Assembly: GCA_026261815.1 (NCBI GenBank)
Contig: JAMPIT010000884.1
Span: 14,960,210-15,024,209 of the forward strand
Length of the DNA: 64,000 nucleotides
Origin: Monarcha castaneiventris obscurior
Taxonomy: Eukaryota > Chordata > Aves > Passeriformes > Monarchidae
Direction of reading: 5' to 3'
The notes under the pieces were generated by a model, which was given only the letters and a program-made list of their open reading frames with translations, was not told the DNA's origin and ran no database searches. Position numbers and translations under genes: made by a program. Below, piece after piece: positions 51,801 through 62,632 of this stretch (its first letter is position 1; the number at the start of each line of letters is the position of its first letter).

Positions 51801-54800
51801 GTGCTGTAGCTAACCACTTTTTGTGGAAAGGCATCTGCAAGCTTTGCATGATCATGATGATCTCAATCTTTCTGCATTTCACTGACTGTTTTACTCTTTA
51901 TGTGATGTCCCACCTAATTTAGCAAATGAAAACGTAGAAAACTTACAAGCCATACAGGAGTCACAGCCATGAATAATACAAAATGCACCACTGATACCTC
52001 AAAAGCCATATTAGTTGCCTCCTTCTGACTTTAATTGATTCCATTCTTACCTTTCCTTTGCCTTCTGCTGTATAAAAATTCCTCTCAAATAATCTCAGAT
52101 CTCTCCTGCTTCTGTCTTTCAGGAACAAGATGTTCATTAGACAGGAAGGAGCAACAAAATACAGTGGTGTTACTAATTAAGAATTATTTTTTCTGATCTG
52201 CAGCACTTTTATACATAGATGACAAAGTCCTCTGCATGTTCCCGTTTCACTCCAAAACTGTTCTTAAAACAGTAAAAAAAGGCACAGGAACACTTCAAAC
52301 CTAAAAGCTTCTCTTTACCTCTGACTAACTTTTTTTTTACTTAATCTCTTCAACATTTTAGAAGAAAAATATATCACTTTCCTCCTGAGTTCCTCTCCCA
52401 GCTTCAGTTCTTACTTCATAATACAAACAAGTCCCTGCAAATGAACTCACCAAGAAGTTGTTCGAGGGCACGGAGTAGCTCTGTTTATTTTACTAGGATA
52501 TTTTTGTTTTACTTCAAGGGAAAAACCAGGCGTTTCTGCAGTGCTCTCTGGAGACAGCTAGTTTAAAGCTGAGCTGTAATTCTAACCCAGGCACTGGAAA
52601 TGGCATTGTTACAACAGCACAGGGTCCACCCAGCTGAAGTTCCCGAGGAGTCTGCCTTGAAGCCACAACTGTGCTGCAACTGGCAACCAAGCAAGCTGCT
52701 GAGAAGCTGAATTTGCAGAGATCCAGAGCAGCTGCAAACACAGTGCCTGATTACAACATAAACCTAACTAGTTAGCTATCAACAGTATTTCTGGTATCAT
52801 GGTCGCAGAGAACCAGCTGAGAAATGCCACCCCTCCTCTTCCTGGGGACTAGGAGACCTGAGAAACACAGCATCCCTTTCCATCATACTCCACCAAGCTG
52901 CTTCCTCATCCTGGGGGTCAGCTTCGTTCCAAAGCTCCATTTATGAGTAAGGCTTTGTGCTTCCTTTGAGTTCTCCACAGGTTCATCTTCCAGGACTAGT
53001 GGGAAGGAGGCTTTTGAAGATATATGACTCACAATTTTGTACTCCATAATTTAAGTGCAACGTGATGCACGGAACATGGAACATCATCCCCTGTTTCCTT
53101 TCTGGTCCATTAGAGGTGAATTAACAGATCTTCATGACCAACCACAAGACTTCACTCCTTCACTCCTGCGATGTTTGGGATAGGCTGCTAAAGCAGACAT
53201 TGGTTTCCAACATGACTACAAAGGTGATGGAAAGAAGAGGTTCTACTCAAGAACCTTCTACTCAAGGTCCTGGTATCACCGAGGAGGAATCTTTTCTACA
53301 TCTTAGATTTAGGGAGAACTCAACTTTAGAAATCAGCTGCAGCTGTACACTGCAGGGAAATCACTTTATAGCCCAAATGCTAGCAGGAAAGAAACATCAA
53401 AGGTACAAAAGACAATCAGATGTCAGATCCCTGTTGACTTGCCCTGAAGACTATGGCCTTTGCTGTCAATTTTGTCTTTGAAAAATTCCCTCAGAAGGAG
53501 GACTACTACAGACACCTCTGGTAAAGCTATTGTCTCTAGTAACTGTAAAGTAAGCATAAGCAGAAATCTTAATTTGTCTTACCCGAGAGATGCTGAAGTT
53601 TAAAACTATAATTTCTGAAAAGGAATTAAAAAAAAAACACCTAACAAAACAAAATCAGGAGCACTTCCCAGAGAAGGGAGTATCTCCCATTCTTTCCAAC
53701 ATCCCCCCAACACAGTTTGAGCTACAAGAATCAGAGGAACACAGAAAGGCTGGGAGAAAGACTCCAAGTAACCCAAGTACATACCAAGGAAATTCAAGTT
53801 CCTTGTGTAACTCATCAAAACCACAGAGGTAAGCTGGAGAAGTGTCTTTCCAAAAACCATTTTAATGAGCATATTTCTGAATATTGCTATGTTCACGTTC
53901 TGATAGAAATCTTTTCCTTTCAGAAAATGACTCAAATAGACTGAAGAAGTCTGTTAGGGAGGCCTTTGGAATTCTGGTGAAAACTTTACGTTTGTAAGGA
54001 AGGAACAATGTTAAACACAAGCATCCAGAAGGGCCAACCACATCCGGGGGGCATCAGACACAGCATCACCAGCCAGGCAAGGGAGGTGATTGTCCTGCTC
54101 TGCTCTGCACTGGGGCAGCCTCACCTCGAGTCCTGGGGGCAGCTTGGGGTGCCACAATATAAAAAAGACATTAAACTATTAGAGAGCATCCAAAGGAGGC
54201 CACGAGGATGGTGAAGGGCCTTGAGGGGAAGCCTGGTGAGGAGCAGCTGAGGACACTTGTTCTGTTCAGCCTGGAGAAGAGGGAAGCACACTGCAGTTAC
54301 AGCTTCCTCACGAGGGGCAGAGCAGGGGCAGGCACTCCCTTCACTCTCCTGACCAGTGACAAGGCTTGAGGAAACAGCATGAAGATGAGCCAGGGGAGGT
54401 TTAGGCTGGATATCAGGAAAAGGTTTTTCACCCAGAGGGTGGCTGGGCACTGGAACAGGCTCCCCAGGGCAGTGGGCACAGCACCAACCCTGACGGAGTT
54501 CAGGAAGCGTTTGGACAATGCTCTCAGACACATGGTGTGACTCTTGGGGTGTCCTGTGCAGGGCCAGGAGCTGCACTCAATGATGCTGATGGGTCCCTTC
54601 CAACTCAGCATATTCTGTGATAAATGCATTTGCATTTGACCAGTCCTGTGTAGCTCAGTGAAGAATGTGTTCATGCAGCCCAGCAGCCAGCTGGGGTATT
54701 CAGTCTCTTTCTCTGCACTTCATCACGTAACACTTCAAAATGCAGCATCAGCACCATTAGCCCATGATTTGTTAAAAGCTCAGGAATGTCTTTATATTGG

Positions 54801-57800
54801 TATCAGTGTGTTTTAACATACAGCTTTAACATTCAGGTAAGGAAACAATCCATGCCCTCCTCACAGGAAACTTCTTGTTTCATAATGACTAGTTTCTGTC
54901 CCACTTTAATGGCTCAGCAGGTATTTCACTTATATTTGTGCTCATCTCTTGTTATCCCTCTTTGTTTTCACTGTGTCCTTATGATTAAATGGCTATATTC
55001 AAGTGAGTATCCATAGTTTTTTTTTAAATAACCTAATGATGTTCAAGATCACATATTCCTGGTGTATTTTTCCACTCAACACATTTCTCCTTAGAAGTAT
55101 AAATCTACATTGCTGCTGCCATGAGCATGCATCTTCAAATTAGACAGGCACAACCACCAGACCTTAAAAAGCAACAAAAAAATATGCAGGACCTACAACC
55201 CTAAAATCATGCTTAGTTTATTTCCACATCTATAGTAAGTTTCTGTTAAGGGACTGGATTTTCTAACTAGTGTTCCTACTTGCAATCCCTTAAAAGATAC
55301 TTTAATATTTCATAAGCCAATTTTATATAATTGATAGATACAGTAAATTAAATATTTATTTCTATTTTTCACTGCTTTAGTAGAATTTAACACCTGCTGC
55401 TGACTGAATAAAAAAACCCAACCTGAAATATCAGAGAAATAAATAGTACCCAGTACATCTATTGATTTTACATAATATTTCCATGTTTTAAAATTGCATT
55501 CTCTCAAACCATTACCTTCAATAGCAGAGCTTCACAGATGCAAAGTTTTTTGCCAGGAAGCCCTGTTATTTAGCTGGCATGTTTGACGAGAACTATTCAC
55601 TGTGCAACAATTTCTGAGTCTGAGGTGATATGAAACTTCAGAAGTTTTAACGCAAATTCTAACAAGTTATTTAACATAGAAACAAGGTTTCATTCATGGG
55701 GAAAATTAACCCAACAGGGGTGCTTTCTCACCTCTCTGCATCACTTGGTATAAATTGAAAGTATACCATTTAGATATTCCTTAATTAACATGTTTTGGAA
55801 AGATCTCGGATAGCAGCAAAAGTAAAGTGCTATTCAGGCACTGAGGATAATTTGCTAATAGAAGGTTGACCCCTCTCAACAGTGTGTGACTCTGTCAGTA
55901 CCTGCCTACTCCCTGCAAGCTGCTGTTTCACAACCAGTTCCAAAGGTTGAAGCATAAAGAACAGCCACTTTCTTAAAGGTCAAGGAGCAGAAATCAGCGT
56001 TCAAACCCTTCTCCTCACAGAGGAGGACAAGCCTGGGATTTCCAAGGAGCTGTCACACTCCTGCCCGTCCACAGTTCCACTTTGCTCAGTGCAGGGAGAG
56101 CACCAAAGCACGACAGAACAGGCATATGGGAAACACGGCAAAACTCTCCCATTTGGAAGAACATTTTGGGAAGAGTGCTGTGAGAACAGCTGAAGGAAGG
56201 GGACCTCCCTGCTGCTCATGTCTCCTGCAGTGCACAAAGCATCAGCCTGCAGCTCTGCCAGCTCCCACCACCACTGTCACTCCCAGGGTTGGCTGAACAG
56301 GAAATCACAGCCAGCAGCTCCCACCAGAAAATTTCCAGACCTTCTCTTGCTCCATTTCCCAGTTTGAATCGTGACCAAGAGTATTCCATCGTCATGCACA
56401 GGCACAAAAAATTTCTACCTTCTATCGAGAGGAACACATTTCTGTTTATATCTTAATTTACTAAGCCTCACAGAGGCTCTATAAAATGTGCAAATGTTAA
56501 TTTTACACACCGAAAACCAGAGATGCAAGAAGAGCCATCAAAATTGATGATATGCTGGAAGTCATTCTGCAACCTCAAACCCATCTTCTGGCTTCCTGAT
56601 TTGGTGTTCTTCTGGTGAGAAGTGCTTGGAAATCGCACAGTTTCTATTTGTAAGTGGGGATGGTGGAGGGAGAAAGTCAAGTGGTAGTGTGGGTAACAGA
56701 ATCAAACAGGTACAGAGCTGACAAGTCATCTGTTTTTACACTGGTATTTCTTGGTATTTCTTCTTTGACTTCGTTGGAGGGTGTGTATTCTTATTTTCTG
56801 ATTACAGGAGAATACCATTAATAGAACAGGCCTTGCACAAAATTAGCAGAGTTGCCAGGCATCCTGCTCTGACAAATATGAATGGCCCCAGATAAAGATC
56901 TCCCCTCAGATATGGCTGTGTAGGCAGGCACACAGTTCAGTAAGCACATAAATAAATGCATAACAAAATGTGCCATTGCATGCACGTCTGAGTTTTTAAC
57001 AAACTGCAAACAAATGAGGCTTCACTGTATGCACTCTAACTCTGTTCTCACTTCACAGACTCTTTGTATCTTTATTTTTCCCCCAACATCTTTGTTTCTC
57101 TTAAGTATTATTTCTGCCCTCTACTTACCCATGCAGGGTTCTGTTGACTCAACTGGAAAGACTTTTCATGAGAGCCTGCCCCAGCCTGTCTCAACCACTT
57201 TCCATTCCTTCACTTCTGATTCCCTGCACATATACTACTGAGTTCCAGACAGATTTTTAAGTCTCATTTCACATTCCTTCAAGGTCTGCTTTAGTCAAGC
57301 CCCACCTTTTTTTTTTTTTTTTTTTTTTTTGCTACTAGTCTTTGTACGGCCTCTCATCAGTAATTCAAACCTGAGGATATTGTGATTGCATTGTTGGAAC
57401 TTTTCAACTCCAAGCTTATCTATCACGCCTACATTATTTCTAGTGATTAGCTGCAGTATCACTGTTAAGCTTGTAGGCAATTACCTCATTTAAGGGAGCA
57501 TCCTTGTAGTGCCTTACTGAACATGCTGTTATCTGCATTTTCATACTGCCAGCTTTTTCATTTCTCCCCATTCTGTACCAGAACAAATGAAGTCACTTGG
57601 TTCTGTGACTTGGTTCTTTTAGGCTCATTGTATCTAAAGATACTCCATCTTTTGATCTCACTCCTAATTCAACAACTTTCTTAGTCCATGATATCATGCA
57701 AAACTTTGAGACAGACTGTCACACTGCATCTCGGTTTTCCATAGTGTTTTGAGCTTATTCTTTGCACTAAACTTTCAGTGATGTTAACTAGAGCTTTGAA

Positions 57801-60800
57801 GATGCAGAACAACCACAGACTATGTAGAATGCAGGACATCTGCTGCAGCAGACAGGGAAGTGATCAACTCCCAACACAATTCCACAGCCATAGTCACCAT
57901 CCTGATAAGCCCCTTAAGCAGCCAACTGCAACCACTTCTGCATTCCAGACAGTGACCAAGAAAGCCTTAGTCACCAGTCAGTGCTGAGAACTCTCCCCAC
58001 ACACTCCTAAGGGTAAGGACTCACTGTCCCCAGCCCCATACTGGACCTGCAGAGCAGAGATTAACATGGTCTGCCATCCTGGAGAGCATTCAGAGACAGC
58101 TCACACCCACAGAAAGGAGCTGCTTCCAGAAGAAGACAGACACATATTGCCCCTGATTTCGGATGGATGTTTCACAGGTAGAGTGTACCCTTTCCAGAAA
58201 CACTGTCAACTCAATACAGTTGGTTGTATTTCAGGCAAGTAAAACACGACACAAATCGAAATTCTGTTTCATATGTGTTACCAAGCCTCCTCCCTTGGCT
58301 TGCCTGTCATTTGGAAATGCTCTGGGCTCTAATAACTGATTTAGTATCAAATTACAGCTGAACCTGTAGACACATAATTAAACTAACACATAACACAACT
58401 CACATGCTGCCGAGAGGGAAACCCTTGACTTTTGGGCTGAGCACGAGACTTAAAGCCATAAACGCACAACTGATCTCAGTTTGACTTTTGACTTGTCTGT
58501 TACTATCTTTGTCTCACATTTCACAAGGCAATTGTAAAATTTACTCTGCTAAGGTCAGTATGTGCTTTGAAGTCATAAAGTACTAAGTGCCAAGTATCAT
58601 TACTTATTCAGTGGTCTTGTTTCCTACGTTAGCTGCAAGTGAGCAAAGCATGCCTTGCTTTGCAGTCAATTTTGCTAGTTTGGTTTCCTTGGTCTCTCAT
58701 TTTTCATGGAACAGTCACTTGGCAGAAGTTTTGGTTCATGGTGGTCCCCATGCAGCAGGAGGAAGTCAGCCCTTGCACTCAGATGACTGCTAGCATCTTT
58801 ACAGCCACACCACATAACCCTGCTCAGAACAAATCTTTGCAAGAAAGTGCTCAGAACAACACCAGCTATTGGCATCTTAGAGTTTGTCTTCCCTAATATT
58901 AACCGCAGTACAAAAACCTTATTTAGAGCTGAGGTAAAAGCTTTGTGTAGACAGGCATTATTCTGCAATGTTCCAAACCATCTCTCTCTCCTGTGAGCTG
59001 CAACACAAAGCTTTTCCTTACTGCTTGGCTATGTTATTTCTGTTCACTTTGGAATGAACAGCACCAAAGGATCTAAAACCATGTCTGCTCACATATTTAA
59101 TGTGTTTTATTTTTCCCCTGCTGGACTATCATCATCAGAGACCTTATTGCTTCCACCATCTTCTGCCACTTCTTGCAGGATTTTTTATGCTAGAGACTTT
59201 AGAATTTGGTTTTGTTTTAGCACTAACTCATTCCCTTTCTAAATTCTATGTTTACTTTAGTCAGTATCTCGACATACAATTTATTTGACTAATTGTTTAA
59301 TGACCTATGAAAAAAACTTTTGAAACCCATACATTAGGAGAGCTGCAGAAGAACATGCATCACTCTTTCCTGTTTTACCCAAGTCCTTGTTTAGATATAT
59401 ATAAAGACAACAAAAATCTTTCACATGTTATTGCTGTGCTCCCTTATCTTCCCAAAGTGTGGCATAAAAGGAGCAGTTTTCACAGTCAAAATGACACAAA
59501 TCAAGTTTTCACTTTTAAAGTACTTTTACTTAATCACTTCCTCCACCTTTTTCCTGGCCTGCAAATCTTAATTATTATGAATTGTTACACAGTACAGTAA
59601 AGACTTTGTAATTAGGTAATATGGTTTTCCAGAATAAAAATCTTATGTAGGAGCGAAATATGCAATTAAGTCATCAACAGCTTCACTGAAGTATTCCTTT
59701 CCCACTGTAAGTTTGTCTTTCCCTTCCTAGTCTGCCTTCCTTGGCCGTTTCTGATGTTTTTGTCAAGAAACAGAAGTTAAAAAATGGCCACCTTTCACAC
59801 TATGTACAAGAACTCTTTAAAGACACCATGATGAAGAAATCCATAATAGTTACAACTAGCATGGGGAAGTCAGGCACCCATCCCTGTTCCTTAGGACTGT
59901 TTATTCCAAGAGACTCCTTAGGCACAGACTTGAGTGTCTCCTGCAGAAATGGACGTGACTCACACAAGGATGCACCAGACACTGAACACCACTAATTGCT
60001 GTACTCTCTGTCCCAAAGCAGAGTCAAAAATGCTGTCAGTTTTCTGGAGAAGCTCAGGCACTCAAACCACCATGAGGACTTGAAGAAGCACAAGAAATGG
60101 CAGTGGATGCTCTAAACCAATGACCCAAAATTCAGTGATTCAGTGCTAAGCATTTGTCTCAGTCAGCTTTCCAGAAACAATGTGCTCCTCTGGCAGTGGG
60201 ACAGAGCCACTGCTGTGCAATGCTCCCTGCCAGCATGTCCTGCTCAGCACTGCACTGATTATTCTGTGCAGGTATTCTTGCCAGGTGAGTCACTGTCCTT
60301 AGAGGGATGTCAGCCTCTTTCACTCAGAAATAGCTTCTTAAATATTCCACAAGAATTTATGGCATGTCAGTCAAGCTGGTAAAGGCATGGTTAAAAGAAT
60401 TTAAGATAGCTGTGTGCCTCCTCCCATTCTGATGTTGTTGTCCTTATGGACTTTACTAGAGAAGGAAGAAAAGGCAGCCATGGAGAATTATTTCAGAGAC
60501 AGCAGGAGTCAGGACCCACCAACTCAAACAGAGGCAAATTATATATCATATACTAGCTGCAACACCTCTGGTGGCTTTGTGCTTCAGGGCCCTGGTGAAT
60601 GCATTGCTCAGCAAGGCAATGCAAACACCTGGAACCCCAGGATTCTGTGCTCCCCACGTGGCTGACAGCATGGATAGTGAAGTGAGAGCAGTTTAAGGAC
60701 TGCACACCACATCCTCACTTGCACTGATACAACTGTATGCAAAGCAAGGCTGGAAACCAGATTATTGAGGTTATCGCCATTACAAAAAAAACCTTAAAAC

Positions 60801-62632
60801 ATTGCCAGCCAATCAAAAACCACACAGCAAACTAGTTAACCCTTTTTTTGGAATAATTTGCAACTGTAATTCTTTGAAAACTCAGCTTACATTGAAGCAT
60901 AAGAAGCACTTCTAACAGCACAGCTGAAGGAGCTGTACTTTGCTGTAAAGGACAGGAGCAACTGGTCAGAGGCAGCAAAAACTTCTAAAGCCAGTTTTGC
61001 ACTGAATCCACTATACTATGGATTGACTTTCCCCAAAAATGATACAAATATACAAACAAAACAAAATTCAACTGGAATATTAGGCTCTCAGCAGTTCTGA
61101 CAAGTTGGAGTCTGAAAACCTGGCCCTCACTGCATGTATGTAGAGCACAAATAAAATTCTTATTTTTATGCCTACCCACAAAGAAAAAGCAAAAGACTGA
61201 AATAAGGAAATTACTGGATATATTCAGATGGATAAGTATCTTGTAAAATGAATAACTAGGCAAGGAAAATCATTAACAATAGAGCCATCTGCTGTATTTC
61301 AAAAAAACTACACCAGCAAAATTCTGAAAATGGCAAAACGCTTTACAAGCTGAATTTTTCACTACTCAGTGGTACAAAAAGTGATCATAGTGATTAGTGC
61401 ATCAGTTTAAAAAATAAAGAGTGTGTATTTCTTACACCTCTTCTATAAAAGCAATATTTAGTAGCATAATACTGATCCTCTGTGTCTAATGATACTAACT
61501 GACATTGTAGGTGGGCTCGTTATAAGCCTGGAATGCTCTCCATTCCACTTGAATCAGATAAGCACAGAACTGTGTATGGTGACAGTGAGGTCAGCAGCAA
61601 GCTGAATATTTATTTAAATACTGCCAAGACACTTGATTACATTTTTCTTGCTTTAAAGTAAGAATTTCAAGTCTGAAGAAAAAAAAAGTCAAGAAGAAAA
61701 TTGCACAAAAAGTGAGGGGAAGTTTAGAAGACAGACTAACCCAAGTGGTTCTTAGTATGTCTTTACACTTCTAGAAATAAACTTGAGGAACCCTCTTTCA
61801 AGCACAGTGGGAAAAGCAAGTTCCTGGAAGCCAATTCCCAGTTCTGCATCTCCAACATAACACTAAAACACAGAACTAAAATCCTGGTTAAACTAGGAAA
61901 AATTGTACCAGCACAGACCCAAAGCTGCAGAGAGAGAATATACTGCTGAAAATCTGGGCTCAAACGGGTGCTAAGCTATGCAAAAAAGTCACACCTCCAA
62001 AGGACACAGAGCCCCTGGAAACTCCATCCTGTTCACTGGAAGGTTGGTTCCCTGAGCTGCCCTCTCAGCGGTGGTTAGAAGTGATCACAAACCAAAAATG
62101 AGGGCTCTTAGGATGAATCTTCACAGGGGAAGTGCCCCTTGCATTTAAAACAAGCTTGTGAGCCATCCACCTACATCATTTCTGTAGGGCACCACAACTG
62201 CCTCTGTAAGTGTGTCTGCCCCAAACCTCTTTATTAAACATTCAGATCAGATGTTTGACAACGAATTTTACTTGCTCCTACAACCCTTGCCATTCAGCAG
62301 TTTGTTACTTAACATTTCATGCCGTTTTTATAGGATATGCAAAACAAGTGACACTTCATGACTCCACCTGCAACTTCAGTAATTGCTACGCAAGTTTTTC
62401 CTACAATCGACAAAACCAAACTTCCACGACTAGAAATTTTTAAGCCTCATAAATAAAATAGCAAAGGCATTCTTAGCTTAAAAGGAAAACCAGGTGTATT
62501 TACCTGCCATCATAGCTATCATACTGGCTTTGTAGACATTGGCAAGGGACCCCAGTTCACCCGTAGCCAAGATTGTTTTCATGTGAGCTTCTCCACAGGC
62601 CGCACGGCACAGACGGATCTCCTCGTAGAGAC
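36843..62632 (-). CDS. DERA: DERA, deoxyribose-phosphate aldolase, C-terminal half (four exons; 5' part outside window)
   Basis: Deoxyribose-phosphate aldolase splits 2-deoxy-D-ribose 5-phosphate into glyceraldehyde 3-phosphate and acetaldehyde, a cytosolic step of deoxynucleoside breakdown. Four minus-strand exons join in frame (62632-62504, 42057-41945, 38466-38317, 36899-36843), each intron having GT and AG borders. The joined product contains the class I aldolase motif FIKTSTGK, whose first lysine forms the Schiff base (codon 42043-42041), and GFKPAGGIR, whose lysine is the second catalytic lysine (codon 38457-38455). The two lysines are 36 residues apart, as human K218 and K254 are, and counting on from them puts the stop after residue 318, the human length. 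The visible part is therefore about residues 171-318; the catalytic aspartate (human D155) should lie in an exon beyond the right edge. No frameshift or premature stop is seen. This is the only gene recognised here. Confidence 0.97.
36900..38316 (-). other. DERA: last DERA intron (1,417 bp)
   Basis: A phase-0 GT-AG intron. It contains a short TG run near 37010-37023 and otherwise unremarkable AT-rich sequence. No repeat family or embedded gene was recognised. Confidence 0.9.
38317..38466 (-). CDS. DERA: DERA coding exon with the second catalytic lysine, about residues 251-300
   Basis: This 150-nt exon is exactly 50 codons with both borders in phase 0. It begins VGFKPAGGIRTAKEAITWLM and ends GASSLLGDIEQQ. 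The acceptor follows a long minus-strand pyrimidine tract (CTCTCAAG) and the donor is GTTGGT, not a strong consensus donor. The lysine of GFKPAGG (codon 38457-38455) corresponds to human K254 and E. coli K201, which tunes the Schiff-base lysine and relays protons. The GGIRT and GASSLL segments form the phosphate-binding part of the barrel in this family. Confidence 0.97.
38467..41944 (-). other. DERA: DERA intron (3,478 bp)
   Basis: A phase-0 GT-AG intron. Most is AT-rich with nothing recognised. A GC-richer block at about 40780-41290 carries overlapping open frames on both strands (up to 171 codons). These have no family features and look like chance opening in GC-rich DNA. Confidence 0.9.
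41945..42057 (-). CDS. DERA: DERA coding exon with the Schiff-base lysine, about residues 213-250
   Basis: This 113-nt exon has a CCTTTCAG acceptor and a GTAG donor. It begins with two bases completing the split glycine codon, then 37 codons starting SDFIKTSTGKEVENATFPVG and ending YYWQTGYK. The first lysine of the KTSTGK motif (codon 42043-42041) matches human K218 and E. coli DeoC K167, which form the imine with the substrate. The exon ends on a codon boundary, so it joins the next exon in phase 0. Confidence 0.97.
44861..44975 (+). mobile_element. tRNA-Ile-derived SINE (TguSINE1-like), degraded copy
   Basis: The 5' part follows isoleucine tRNA closely: GAGCTC, then TGGTTAGGACATGGTGC, AACACCAAGG and the B-box region GTGGGTTCAA, then GGCCATTTACTTCAG. 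The tail, from about 44936, includes TTCCCTTCCAG, which resembles the CR1-like 3' end that lets such SINEs use CR1 reverse transcriptase. This architecture is that of TguSINE1, described from zebra finch. The copy has lost bases in the D arm and changed the anticodon loop. It is a dead insertion, not a tRNA gene. It lies 40 bp left of a MIR-like relic. Confidence 0.78.
45012..45105 (+). repeat. MIR-like ancient SINE core fragment
   Basis: The stretch contains GAGGGACTTGCCCAAGGTCT, then CTCAGCAAGCATTTGGCAG and GGATTGAATGCTCTGGTCTC. In order and spacing this matches the MIR core domain (acttgcccaaggtc, cacagctagtaagtggcag, gggattcgaacccaggtct). MIRs are amniote-wide fossils and are rare and short in birds. 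Divergence is high and the ends are not clear. Confidence 0.65.
49935..49939. repeat. 5' copy of the LTR target-site duplication
   Basis: GGTGG abuts the TG start of the LTR and is repeated exactly at 50848-50852 after its CA end. A sixth base does not match (A before, C after), so the duplication is 5 bp. Confidence 0.88.
49940..50847 (+). mobile_element. solo LTR of an avian endogenous retrovirus, ERVL-like, antisense to DERA
   Basis: The 908-bp element starts TGTTGGGGTTTAGG, ends AACCAAGACA (TG...CA termini), and is flanked on both sides by the 5-bp duplication GGTGG (49935-49939 and 50848-50852). A 5-bp target-site duplication is typical of ERVL-type integration. The body is GC- and CpG-rich (about 50040-50640). 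It is followed by a TATA-like AT stretch and an AGTAAA candidate poly(A) hexamer near 50697, which set the plus orientation. The 3' part (TCTTTGCCTGGAAGCCCC, AATAATTCGGAGGG) is a sequence I recall from passerine LTRs. No internal retroviral region or second LTR is present, so the copy arose by LTR-LTR recombination and encodes nothing. Open frames inside it are incidental. Confidence 0.9.
50848..50852. repeat. 3' copy of the LTR target-site duplication
   Basis: GGTGG follows the LTR terminus AAGACA directly and matches the 5' copy. An intact duplication shows that both LTR ends are complete. Confidence 0.88.
54020..54622 (+). mobile_element. CR1 LINE 3' fragment (about 600 bp)
   Basis: This is the longest CR1 copy here. 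It follows the non-coding and distal 3' region of chicken-repeat-1: CTCACCTCGAGTCCTGGGG, GAGCATCCAAAGGAGGCC, CTGTTCAGCCTGGAGAAGAG, GGGGAGGTTTAGGCTGGATA, CACTGGAACAGGCTCCCCAG, GGGGTGTCCTGTGCAGGGCC, and the end TCCCTTCCAACTCAGCATATTCTGTGAT. It is 5'-truncated, as nearly all CR1 copies are. Small deletions in the middle (about 54280-54350) show that it is old. It is antisense to DERA. Its tail matches the subfamily of the copy at 21886-22020. Confidence 0.92.
57307..57330. repeat. 24-base T homopolymer
   Basis: An uninterrupted run of 24 T on the plus strand (A on the minus). Minus-strand sequence before it has no AATAAA within about 40 nt and no gene similarity that I recognise. It reads as a simple repeat and probably varies in length. 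Confidence 0.9.
62504..62632 (-). CDS. DERA: DERA coding exon, about residues 170-212
   Basis: This 129-nt exon starts after a CCCCAG acceptor and ends before a GTAAAT donor. It holds the last two bases of a split codon, 42 full codons beginning LYEEIRLCRAACGEAHMKTI, and one base of the next split codon. The segment GEAHMKTILATGELGSL is a hallmark of the aldolase barrel in the DeoC/DERA family, and NVYKASMIAMMAG leads into the Schiff-base strand. The split glycine (G|GT) is completed exactly by the exon at 42057. It is probably exon 6 of 9 by comparison with the human gene; that number is inferred. Confidence 0.96.

Larger units (their letters stand above)
42058..62503 (-). other. DERA: large DERA intron (20,446 bp)
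   Basis: A phase-1 GT-AG intron that splits a glycine codon. It holds most of the recognisable mobile-element relics: a tRNA-derived SINE, a MIR-like fragment, a solo LTR, a long CR1 fragment and a 24-base T tract, each listed separately. Stretches between them (42.1-44.8, 45.1-49.9, 50.9-54.0 and 54.7-62.5 kb) are AT-rich single-copy-looking DNA in which I see no exon or RNA gene. Confidence 0.92.

Noticed and set aside
57295..57480. Poly(A)-tailed processed pseudogene on the minus strand ending in the 24-base tract
   Set aside because: No AATAAA before the tract, no recognisable parent gene and no target-site duplication; retrocopies are rare in birds because CR1 does not use poly(A) tails.
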